Under the pieces are notes generated by a model. The model did not search any database, was not told the DNA's origin, and saw only the letters and a list, made by a program, of their open reading frames with translations. Of a stretch of DNA of 64,000 nucleotides, positions 1 through 12,400 are shown in pieces (within the stretch, counting starts at the first letter, position 1; every line of letters starts with the position of its first letter). Location of the stretch: contig NW_004191382.1 of the NCBI RefSeq assembly GCF_000224145.3, forward strand, positions 1 to 64,000, in the 5' to 3' direction. The DNA comes from Ciona intestinalis (lineage: Eukaryota; Chordata; Ascidiacea; Phlebobranchia; Cionidae). A program made the translations under genes and the position numbers.

Positions 1-320
1 CGACGCCCCAATCAACGACGCCCCAATCAACGACGCCCCAAGTCAACGACGCCCCATTCAACGACGCCCCAGTTCAACGACGCCACAATCAACGACGCCA
101 CAATCAACGACACCACAAAAAGCAACGACACCACAAAAAGCAACAACACCACAAAAAGCAACAACACCACAAAAAGCAACAACACCACAAAAAGCAACAA
201 CAGCACAAATAACTACGACACAATCAACAACCTCACAATCAACAACAACACATTCAACAACGCCACATTCAACAACGCCACATTCAACAACGCCACAACC
301 AACCACAACACAAACAACAA
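1..320 (+). repeat. 15-bp coding minisatellite of the mucin Thr tract
   Basis: Units like ACGACGCCACAATCA, later 18-bp ACGACACCACAAAAAGCA. Two early units are 16 bp long and shift the frame (see findings). Its antisense reads as a Val/Cys-rich open frame, which is a shadow. Confidence 0.9.
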
Positions 321-489
321 CAACAGGCATACAAAACCCATGTATATGGTATACCGGGTACCACAGTTTAAAACAAAACGTTTATGGTTATGATAATGAA
401 TCTATAACTCTGCACCAGGAACTGTTTTCTTGCAAATTGCCACAGTCTATTCAATGTAGAACTGTTATTGGAAAAGTCGAACTTAATAG
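1..489 (+). CDS. Mucin exon: Thr/Pro/Gln repeat tract and first half of a WxxW (CysD-like) module
   Basis: Positions 59-325 encode repeats of the type TTPQS and TTPQKA, a typical O-glycosylation tract. From 326 the protein turns into a Cys module (PCIWYTGYHS, then a GYDNES acidic turn, FSCKLP and IQCRT), which fits the first half of the WxxW domain of mucins. The donor GTAAGT is at 490, phase 2. The exon is open to the left edge. Upstream of about 76 the 15-bp repeat runs in a different frame (see findings). Confidence 0.85.
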
Positions 490-3400
490 GTAAGTTGTTT
501 TGGTAATTATTCCAGCGCCGGGGGAAAGTTGTTACCGTGCCTGCCTCTAACCCATAGGTAATGGGTTCAAGGCTCCACGCTGCTCATAATGTGTTCGTAT
601 GAATCCTTGGGCAAAACAATTAACGACAATTGCTCCAACCCAGTGATCACTAATGGGTTGTCCTTATTCTCGGTCGTTCCTAAAAAATACCAAAATATAA
701 TCACCAAAAAGTAACAAACACGGTAACTCGTAAGCTGATACAAGGTGTATGAAACACATCACACGTGTTATAAAGACTGTCATTTTCCAGGCACAAAAAA
801 ATAACAATCACTCGTATGGCTGGAAAACGACAGTTGTTAAACACGGGTGTTCTGTTTCATACACCTCGTGCCAGCTTAGGAGTTACCATGTATGTAACTT
901 TGTGAGTGATTATTTTTTGAGGATTTTTTGCATTTTTATGTGTGGCTGATAATTTGGACAACCCATTAGTGGCCACTGGGTTGGAGCAATTGTTGTTAAG
1001 TGTCTTGCCCAAGGACACATACGACCACAATGGTAGCAGCGTCGAGCCTTGAACCCATTACCTCTGGGTTAGAGGCAGGCCCGCTAACCAATTGTGCAAG
1101 ACACCACTATTTCTGTATTTTTTTAGGAACAACGCCCAAGGAATTTATTGCAACTTAGACATTGGTCTATTGTGTACAAATTCAAGTTTTAAATGCCCAG
1201 ATTTTGAAATACAATTGAAATGTTTTAATGAATCATGCTATACAACTGTACAAGAAATAACAACTGTACAAAAAACAACAACTGTACAAGGAACAACAAC
1301 TGTACAAAAAACAACAACTGTACCAGAAACAACAACTGTACCAGAAACAACAACAACTGTACAAGGAACAACAACAACTGTACAAGGAACAACAACAACA
1401 GAAAGTACTGTAAGTCGCTTGCCTCTAACCTACAGAATGGGTTCAAGGCTCTTCGCTGCTACCATTGTAGGCGTTGTGTCATTGGGCAAGACACTTAATG
1501 ACTATTGCTCCAACCTAGTGGTCACTAATGGGTTGTCCAAATTATCAAACACAAATAAAAAATGAAAAAATCCACAAAAAATAATCACTCACAAAGTAAC
1601 ATTCTTGGTGACTCGTAAGCTGGCACGAGGTGTATGAAACAAAGTGATTGTATCAACACTGTTTTGTGAGGCCTATATCAATTATTCAAATTTAGTAACA
1701 GTTTTTAAAGACTCGTCTGTCTATTTATTAAAATAGCTGTAAAAAATTCGGCAAATCTGACCCTGATCTGGTGCTCCTCTTGTGTAAAGAAATACAGTAA
1801 GGATCTGGTCCCACGAAAACGTAACAGACAATTACAAATGTTTTATTCATGAAATAAAAGACTGACGATGCTACTTAGGCGAAATATATATATATTTTAT
1901 TAAACAATTAGTTTTTGTTACGCTTTCGTACCACCGGACCCATATGATATAGTAGGATGGGGAAAGACGGGACACCTTTAGCACATAATATCTAAATATC
2001 CTGATCGTGTTTTAAACAATTAACAACGGTCTATGGAAGTCATGAAGATACGGTTTTAAAATTCTTTGTATGTTCTTTGTTTACTACCAAAAGAGACGAT
2101 AAAATAGAATGATAAGGTGTCCCATTTTCCCCCGATGTACTATATTTAAGAAAATGCTTTTTATTCTATTATTATTATCTAAATATTGCTAAAAAGTGGT
2201 CTAAAACGTATTTCCTTTTTATTAAATAAAAATTTTGTGCTGATTGATTCAAATTTACTCATTACGTACTCATTCATTAGAGCCCTACTCTCTTGTTTTA
2301 CAGATTTTAGCATGCAAAGGCATGCCACCTGAAACATCATGCTTAAGTTGTGAGAAAGAACATTATTGTTTCAATGGTTCCTGTATTCCTGAAGAGCTCT
2401 GTCCATGTGCATATGAGGGCACATACTACCAGGTTAGTTTTCTGTTGGCATTGTATCACTTCTGTTTCTATTAGAAGTTTAACTTGATAAAAATTAAACA
2501 TAAATGGCTGTTTGTCTGCTAGGTGTAGTGACCACGCTTATTTTCTTCCAATTAAATGTAAATTTGTTTTTAACTGTAATTGTGTTCTAACAACTGTTTT
2601 TTGTCGCTATATCCTGTCTTTTCATTTTAAATATTTCTAAATCTTCACTACCGTAATCGAAGAAACAAAACTACAGTTGCTAAAACACACTTACAGTTAA
2701 AAACATGTTTACATTTAATTGGAAGAAAATAAGCGTGGTCGCTACACCTAGCAGACAAACGAGCCATTTATGTTTCATTGTTTTCAAGTTAAACTTGAAT
2801 TGAAACACAAATTTTAAAATAAATACCACAAATAAATCTTTAATTCAGCGCTATGGCACAGTTGTTTAGCGCGCCTGCCTCTAACCCAGAGGTAATGGGT
2901 TCAAGGCTCGTCGCTACTACCATTGTGGGCGTATGTGTCCTTTGCCAAGACACTTTACAGCAATCACTCAAACCCAGTGGTCACTAATGGGTTGTACAAA
3001 TTATCAGCCACACATAAAAAATCCCAAAAAATATTCACCCACAAAGTAACATACATGGTAAATCCTAAGCTGGCACGAGGTGTATGAAACATAACACCCG
3101 TGTTTAACAACTGTCGTTTTCCAGCCACGCAAGGATAAAGTAAGTTACATTCATTCAATTCTCTTTTTATTTTACTACTTTCACAGAATGAGACGTGGAC
3201 AACTGGTAAACCTGGAAATTGCAAGGAATGTAACTGCTCATATGGCAATACCCTTTGCAACATGCCAAATTGTGAAATTAAACCTGAAAACTGTGACAAA
3301 AAAAAACAAAAATATGTGAAATTCAATCCAAAAACTTGCTGTGGCTCTTGTCAATGCAGTTGCCCATCTGGTAGCAGTTTATGCAGTTCTAATCCTTGTA

Positions 3401-6400
3401 AATGTTTGAGTAGTAACAAATGGTGTGACGGAATTAATGATTGTAATGGTTACGATGAAATAAATTGCAATTTTACAACAGCAGTGACCACAACAGGTAC
3501 GTATGCATACGTTAATGTTTCATTTGCAAAAATAGTAAGCGTTTTGCCTCTAGACCAGAGGTAACGGGTTCAAGGCTTGACGTTGCTACCATTGTGGGCG
3601 TATGTGTCCTTGGGCAAGACATTTAACAGCAATTGCTCTAACCCAGTGGTCACTAATGGGTTGTCTTAATTGTCAGACACAATTAAAAAAAAAACTTTTT
3701 ATTCTATTTTCTCGTCGTAATTGCTAGTACAAAGAACATTCAAAGAATTATAAAACTGTATCCTCACGACTCCCATAGACTGTTGTTAATTGTTTAAAAC
3801 ACGATCAGGAAAATTGTATATTATGTGCTAAATTTGTTCTATCTTCCCTCACCCTACTATATATAAAAACCACTACAGAAGCATTTTTTACCGTAAAATG
3901 CCCATTTTTTCAGGCTACGTATCATCAACTACACAAGAAACAACAACAACAACTGGGCCAACAGTTTGTACGTACAAAGGAAAAATTTACCAAGTTAATG
4001 AAGAAATAACAGACTCAGATGTAAGTATAAAATTTTTCTCAATATGTGGCGGGCAACGGGAGTCTTTACAACAGGGGTGTTCTGTTTCATACACCTCGTG
4101 CCAGCCTACGAGTTACCATGTATTTAACACATTAATACTGAATTTACCCTACTGTTAAGTGTACACACACTCAAAAATTTTTTTTTAAGTTTTGCGGTTA
4201 CAGCTTGTCGCTGCAAGACACTTAACGACAATTGGTCCAACCCAGTGGTCACTAATGGATTGTCCAAATTATCAGCCACACATAAAAATGAAAAATAAAA
4301 ATAATTACCCACAAAGTAACATACATAGTAACTCGAAAGCTGGCACAAGGTGTATGAAACAGAACACCCATGTTATAACAACTGTCGTTTCCCGCCATGC
4401 AAGGATAAAGTAAGTTACATTCATTCATTCAAACAATTTTACTGTCCAAAAATATTCCCAAAAAAAAAAAAATTGACAGGGATGCACAACTTGTGTCTGT
4501 CAAGAAGATGGTTCTATGTTCTGCCATTCTGATAAATGTCATCCAGAATGTATAATGTTTACTGGTAATGGGTTTAAAACCTATGATGGATATTTTTATA
4601 ACCAATCCATTTGCGACCATGTATTAACAAAAGACTGTGACGGCGGTACATTCGAAGTAATTGGTAAGTTTGTTTTTTGTATTTGTGCTTATTTTATGAC
4701 AGTTGTAATAACACTGGTGTTCTGTTTCATACACCTCGTGCTTGCTTATCTGTTGGTTTTTGTGCTAATTTAACAACAGTTATTATAACACTGGTGTTCT
4801 GTTTCGTACACCTTGTGCTTGCTTACAAGTTACTACGTGTGTTACTTTGTGGGTGACTATTTTTAACTAAGTGGAATTTCTTGGGATAATAGGTTTGAAT
4901 AAATAAATGTAACTTGCTTTATCCTCGCATGGTCGAAAAAGGATAGTCGTTATAACACAGGTGTTCTGTTTCATACACCTCATGCTCGCATATAAGTTAC
5001 CACGTATGTAACTTTGTTTTTTGTTGAAATTTTAACTTTTTTGTAAATAAATATATATATTTAATAAAAAAAGTATTTTTAAATTTTTAAACAATAATAA
5101 AAAAAAATTTTTTTTACGGCAAAATTTTTAGGTTTAATTTTTTTTTAACATATGTTTTGTTTTTTTAGTTTCAGAAGATTGTTCGCTTAACAATTGCACT
5201 CGAAGTGTTACAGTAACCAGTAAAAGCACAATTAAACTGCAAAATTCCTATTCCGTTATAATAAATGGATTCCGTTTTGATTCTAAATCGTATAAACAAT
5301 TTTCGGGTCAAGCACATACAATGTAAGTATACTGTATTTAGTTTTTGGGTAAAGGTTTAACTACTGCCCAAAATCTGGATCCTCAGCCATGCGAAACCCA
5401 TACAGAACAAAAATAGATACAGTTAGCACATATTATTTTATATTTTTATCTTTTAATGCCACATCTGGTATGTAAAAATAAAAATAGTCAAATTTAACTA
5501 AATATGGATATTTTTTACTTTTTCTAAATTTTAGGAAAAACATTTTAATCTTTCCGAAAAAAAAACGGTTAAATTTGACTTTTTGAGTTCAGTTTGACTA
5601 AATATAATATTTTTTTTACTATTTTACTCAATTTTTGGAAAAAACAGTTTAGTTCTTAACTAACAAACAGTTAAATTTGACTAAATATAAATATTTTTAT
5701 TTACTATTTTTCCAATCAAAGCAAAAACAGTTTATCTTACTTAACTAAAAAACAGTAAATTTGACAAAATATGAAACATTTTTACTTTTTTTCTCAGTTT
5801 TAACAAAAACATCTTAACTGAAAAACAGTTAAATTTGATTAAAAAAAAAAAAATTTAATTTATTTTTACAATTTTAGGGAAAACAGCCTAATTCTTACTT
5901 ACCTAAAAAACAGTTTGACAAAAATATGAATACATTTTTTTTTTTAAATATAATTTTTTTTTTACTATTTTACTCAATTTTTGGGAAACAGGGTAGTTCC
6001 TCAATAGAAAACAGTTAAATTTGACTAAACATGTATATGAATGAAATTAACGTAGAACGGAAAAGTTTACAAAAGCGAAAAGACAGGTAGTAACGGTAAA
6101 ACAACAGTTGTTAAAACACGCTTATTGATAAAAAAGAAAGAAAGTTTTGGATAAAAGGCATGACCGTTACACCTATATATTTTTTACTTTTTTTTTCTTA
6201 ATTTTAGGTTTCGGAAACATGGTTTTCATATTTACTCTGTTGGAAATGAAATTGTTGTAAAAGGAGCAAAATTTACTGTTTTTTGGCAACCGAGATCGCA
6301 ACAAGTTCGTGTGGAAGTTAAACAAAGTACTGCAGGTAAGTTTTATGGACCTTATGCTCACTGTCGAGTGCGTCAAGCAGTAGCATGGTGTATTCATACA

Positions 6401-9400
6401 CCTCATGCTCACTGTCGAGTTATAACATGGGTGTCTTCTTATACACCAGAAACACATTGTGTATTCATACAGCTCATGCTCACTGTCGAGTTATAACATA
6501 GGTGTCTTCTTATACACCAGACACACATGATGTATTCATACACGTCGTGCTCACTGTCGAGTATAACATGGGTGTCTTTTTATACACCAGACACACAAGG
6601 TGTATTCATACACCTTATGCTCACTGTCGAGTTATAACATGGGTGTCTTCTTATACACCAGGCACACATGGTGTATTCATACACCTCATGCTCACTGTTG
6701 AGTTATAACATGGGTGTCTTCTTATACACCAGACACACATGGTGTATTCATACACCTCATGCTCACTGTTGAGTTATAACATAAGTGTCTTCTTATACAC
6801 CAGACACACATGGTGTAATTATACACCTCATGCTCACTGTTGAGTTATAACATGGGTGTCTTCTTATACACCAGACACACACGGTGTATTCATACACCTC
6901 ATGCTCACTGTTGAGTTATAACATGGGTGTCTTCTTATACACCAGACACACATGTTGTATTCATACACCTCATGCTCGCTGTTGAGTTATAACATGGGTG
7001 TCTTCTTATACACCAGACACACATGGTGTATTCATACACCTCATGCTCGCTGTTACTAACCTAAACTTTTCAGGAAAATTATGTGGTTTATGTGGAGATA
7101 ACAACAACAATGCAAACAACGAACTGACGAAACGTGACAAAAATATCACTAACAGCATTAAAGAGTTTGTTGGCTCTTGGGCATTGTCGAAATGTAACAA
7201 TTCAAAATGCGAAAACTTGGATTATTGTCCAGACATGGAGTGAGTATTTAAATGAATGAATGTAACTTACTTTATCCTCACGTGGCCTGAAAACGAGAGT
7301 CGTTATAACATGGGTGTTCCGTTTTATACACCTCGTGCTTGCTTTTAGGTTATGGATAAATGAATGTAACTTACTTTATCTTCGCGTGGCTGAAAACGAG
7401 AGTCGTTATAACACGGGTGTGTTTTGTTTCATACACCTCGTGCTTGCTTTTAGGTTTTAAATAAATGAATGTAACTTACTTTATCTTCGCGTGGCTGAAA
7501 ACGAGAGTCGTTATAACACGGGTGTTCTGTTTCATACACCTCGTGCTTGCTTTTAGGTTTTAAATAAATGAATGTAACTTACTTTATCTTCGCGTGGCTG
7601 AAAATGAGAGTCGTTATAACACGGGTGTTTTGTTTCATACACCTCGTGCTTGCTTTTAGGTTTTAAATAAATGAATGTAACTTACTTTATCTTCGCATGG
7701 CTGAAAATGTGAGTCGTTATAACATGGGTGTTTTGTTTTATACACCTCGTGCTTGCTTTTAGGTTTTAAATAAATGAATGTAACTTACTTTATCTTCGCG
7801 TGGCTGAAAATGAGAGTCGTTATAACACGGGTGTTTTGTTTTATACACCTCGTGCTTGCTTTTAGGTTTTAAATAAATGAATGTAACTTACTTTATCTTC
7901 GCATGGCTGAAAATGAGAGTCGTTATAACATGGGTGTTTTGTTTTATACACCTCGTGCTTGCTTTTAGGTTTTAAATAAATGAATGTAACTTACTTTATC
8001 TTCGCGTGGCTGAAAATGTGAGTCGTTATAACACGGGTGTTCTGTTTCATACACCTTGTGCTTGCTTTTAGGTTATGGATGAATGAATGTAACTTACTTT
8101 ATCCTCGCATGGCTAAAAGCGACAGCCGTTATAAATTTCAAGGTGTATGAAACAGAACACCTGTGTTATAACAACTGTTGTTGTCCTATCTTGTGAGAAT
8201 TATTACCACAAAAAACTGAATTTAAAAATTTTGTTTCGTCAGGTCATATTTTCCGAAATGCCGAAATTTTTTTTCGGCGGAAAATTATTCGGCTACTTGT
8301 AAAGATGCCATATGTAAATGCGCTCAGAATATGACATTACGAGACTGTGAGTGCTTGGCAATGGCAGAATACGTGTCTACTTGCCACAGGCTAGCCGGTA
8401 AAGCTCTTTACGAAAACTGGAGATCTATTCAAGGGTGTGGTAAGTAACAGTATTCAAAGTTTTTCTAAAAAATAAATTATTAAAAAAATGCGTATTGTTT
8501 TTTTTATGGTTTGGTAAGATTTAATATTTCTATTTTTAAAAATTTGAATAACCTTTAATTTAAAAAAATATGCATTTTTTATTTAAAAAATTGTAACATT
8601 TTTTATTAGGCTGTGGTAAAATATAATATTTCTATTTTTTTACAAATTTTTAATAACTTTTTATTTAAAAATTATATTTATTTTTTTGTTTAAAATAAAT
8701 TGTAACGTTTTTATTAAGTTTAATATTTTTTATTAAAAAAAAGATTGTAATGTTTTTTTATCAAGGCTGTGATAAGATATAACATTTTCGGTTTCACATA
8801 TTTTATATTTATTTTAATATGTAACATTATTTGTGAAAAAAACTCCCAAAAATAATCACCCACAAGCCACAAAGTAACATACATGGTAACTCGTAAGCTG
8901 ACACGAGGTGTATGAAACATAACACCTGTGTTATAACGACTGTTGTTTCTGGCGACGCGAGAATAAAATAAGTTACATTACATTTATTTACCCAACAACG
9001 AATTTTTTTTATCTTTTACTGAATTAATATGAATAAATGTAACTTACTTTATCCTCGCGTGACCGAAAAACGACAGTTGTTATAGCACGGGTGTTTATAC
9101 ATCTCGTGCCAGCTTACAGGTTACCAAGTATGTTACTTTGTGGGTGATTATTTTTTGGTATTTCTTCATATATTTATACGTATCTGATAATTTGGACAAC
9201 CTAATAATAAATGTAACTTACTTTATCCTCGCATGCCCAAAAAACTACAGTCGTTATAATGAAGAAACTTCTTTTACAGGTTGCAACTGCAAAGCACCGA
9301 AAATTTGCAAAGAATGCGGAAGTGGTTGCCCAGTAACTTGCTCTAATATCATGGAATATTCTAACACACAAGACAGAGAGAAAAACTGCAATAGTTCTTG

Positions 9401-12400
9401 CATAAGCGGCTGTTTTTGTCCGGATAATATGGTTTTAGATGGGTTGGAATGTGTGAAACAAGAAAAATGTCCATGTAAGAACTGAATTAGTTGAATAATG
9501 CAGAAAGTTGTGAATTTGTGACGCTTTTTTATATACCAAACACACATGGTGTATTCATACACCTCATGCTCACTGTTGAGTTATACACGGGTATCTTTTT
9601 ATACACCAGACAGTCAGACACACATGGTGTATTCATACTCCTCATGCTCACTGTCAAGTTATAACATAGGTGTCTTCTTATACACCAGACACACATGGTG
9701 TATTCATACACCTCATGCTCACTGTTGAGTTATAACATGGGTGTCTTTTTATACACCAGACACACATGGTGTATTCATACGCCTCATGCTCACTGTCAAG
9801 TTATAACATGGGTGTCTTCTTATACACCAGACACACATGGTGTATTCATACACCTCATGCTCAATGTCGAGTAATAACATGGGTGTCTTCTTATACACCA
9901 GACGCACATGGTGTATTCATACACCTCATGCTCACTGTTGAGTTATAACATGGGTGTCTTCTTATACACCAGGCACACATGTTGTATTCATACACCTCAA
10001 GCTAAATTTTCTAACAATAATTTTTTTCACAGGTGTTTGCAAGGGTAATGGTGCTAAACACATTACAAAATTTGACAAACAATTTTACACTTTTGAGGGT
10101 AATTGTACATATATACTGTCTCGTTCCAAGCCAAACACATATCCAAAGTATGAAATTTTTGGCAACATATCAAACTGCGATTTCCAACCACCAACAAAAT
10201 GCTTAAATTCCATTATTTTGAGATTTAATTCAACTGAAGAAATTATACTCATGAAAAATTTGAAGGTAAATTTTTTATATTTTTTTCTAAAGAAAGTGTT
10301 GTTTTTATTTGATAATAATTAAACATAAAGGGCTCGTTTGTCTGCTAGGTGTAGCGACCGCGCTTATTTTCTTCCAATTAAATGTAAATATGTTTTTAAC
10401 TGTAAGCGTGTTTTAACAACTGTTGTTTTGTCGCTAAATCGTGTCTTTTCGTTTAAAATATTTCTAAATCTTACTTACCGTAATCGAAGAGACAAATGAA
10501 CTTATTATTATTATATTAATATAAGTCCTTTTATTTTGTAAGAGTAAATTTTATATAAAATAACATAACAATGTTTTGTTATTTTATGAAAAATGTTACT
10601 TTTTTTAGACAATTTTTTTTTTTTTTTTTTTTTTTAGCCAAATTAAAATCCTGATTTTGCAGAATTCCACTAAATTGGCACCGGTTTATAGTAGAAAAAA
10701 ATATTTTAAATTTGACAATTTTTTTATTACATGGATATTTTTTTTTAACATAAATATTAAAAAGTTACAAAATACTCAAATTAGTCCTGAAACAGCATAA
10801 AATACATAAAACTTATAAAATAAATTCAAAACTTTATTTTTTTAGGTTTCTGTTAATGGCCTTGTAACTAGTGCTCCGGTTAACATAACAAGTGACATAC
10901 AAGTGACAGTTAAAAGTCAAGAGACGCTACAACTGGTCATAAAAAGTGTCCAAATTATTATAACATATAAACACTTGGAAAACGGTTTTACAATTAAAGT
11001 TCCAATTACACGATATCATAATAAAACCGAAGGGCTGTGCGGTAAGTTTTTTTTATATTTAATTGTTTATCCTTGCTTTTCTGCAAAAGTTATATTATCT
11101 TTACGCACACTTTTGTTTCTATTAGAAGTTTAACTTGATAATAATTAAACATAAATGGCTTGTTTGTCTGCTAGGTGTAGCGACCACGCCAAAAAGATGT
11201 CCTTTCTTCCCCCACCCTACTATATGTAATAAGGACAGAAAAAATATTATTAGTCTTAGTAAAAAAAAACAAATTAAAACATTTTTTTTTTTTAATTTTA
11301 ATTTTAATTTTTACGTGTAAGTAAAAATTTTTTTTTTTTTTTTAATAGGTAACTGCAATGTACAGCCAACCACAAACAACACACATGGTTTTTGGAATAA
11401 TTGGAAAATAAATGACTCCAGTTGTGTGACCCCTCCCGAACCCCCCACCCCCCCTCCATGCAAAAACGAGACTAAAAAAACGTGCGACAAAATCGAAAAC
11501 CTGTTTAAAGTAAGTTTTTTATTTTATATTGCATATGCTTGCAAAGTGGTTAGCCCGTCTGTCTGTAACCCAGAGGTAATGGGTTCAAGGCTCTTCGTTT
11601 CTACCATTGTGGGCGTATGTGTCCTTGGGCAAGACACTTAACGACAATAGCTTTAATAACCCAGTGGTCACTAATGGGTTGTCCAAATTATCAGGCACAC
11701 ATAAAATATCTCAAAAAACATTTACTCACAAAGTAACATACTTGGGAATTCGTAAGTTGGCACGAGGTGTATGAAACAGAACACCCGTGTTATATCGACT
11801 GTCGTTTTACAGCCACGCGAGGATACAGCAAGTTACAGTTATTTAAATGAATGAATGAATGAAACTTTTTTATCTACACGTTTTTTTTATTAATGGCTGA
11901 TAATTTCAACTCAATAGTGACCACAAACAGAACACCCGTGTTATAACGACTGTAGTTTTTCTGGCCAGGCGAGCATAAAGCAAGTTACAGTTATTTAAAT
12001 GAATGAATGAATGAATGAAACTTTTTTATCTACATGTTTTTTTTATGTATGGCTGATAATTTGGACATCCCATTAGTGACCACTTGGTTGAAGCAATTGT
12101 CGTTAAGTGTCCTGCCCAAGGACACATACGCCCACAATGGTAGCAACGACGAACCTTGAACCCATTACCTCTGGGTTAAAGGGCAGGGACGCTAACCAAC
12201 TCTGCTATAATGTAGCGGGTGCAGAATGTTGTATTGTGAGCGGTAAACTAAGAGGGCGATTGAACACGAGACTGGGTATTTATACGGAAGATAATGTGAG
12301 AAAAAGACACTCGTGTACGCGTCAGCGCACACACACCTGGTGGGCCGCCACAATAGCGCCGTTTTTTTAAATATATTTTTCACAGAAATGCAACATAGTC

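Noticed and set aside
58..330. Minus-strand open frame rich in Val and Cys
   Set aside because: Antisense of the mucin Thr-repeat exon, which reads into a real WxxW module on the plus strand.
512..600. tRNA gene candidate at SINE-A heads
   Set aside because: A- and B-box-like motifs are present but the heads lack a foldable anticodon arm and acceptor stem and recur many times with the SINE body.
1225..1498. Open frames NNNCTRN and LFLVQLL on both strands
   Set aside because: Out-of-frame or antisense shadows of the second Thr-rich exon.
6311..7060. Chain of open frames reading SSYTPDTHGVFIHLMLTVEL; possible secreted peptide repeats or CRISPR-like array
   Set aside because: The 71-bp unit is not a multiple of three, the frames end at each unit or two, the sequence lies in an intron, and there are no spacers.
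12107..12383. Open frames on both strands around 12107-12383
   Set aside because: Derived from a reverse SINE-A copy and adjoining intron sequence just before the C8 exon.
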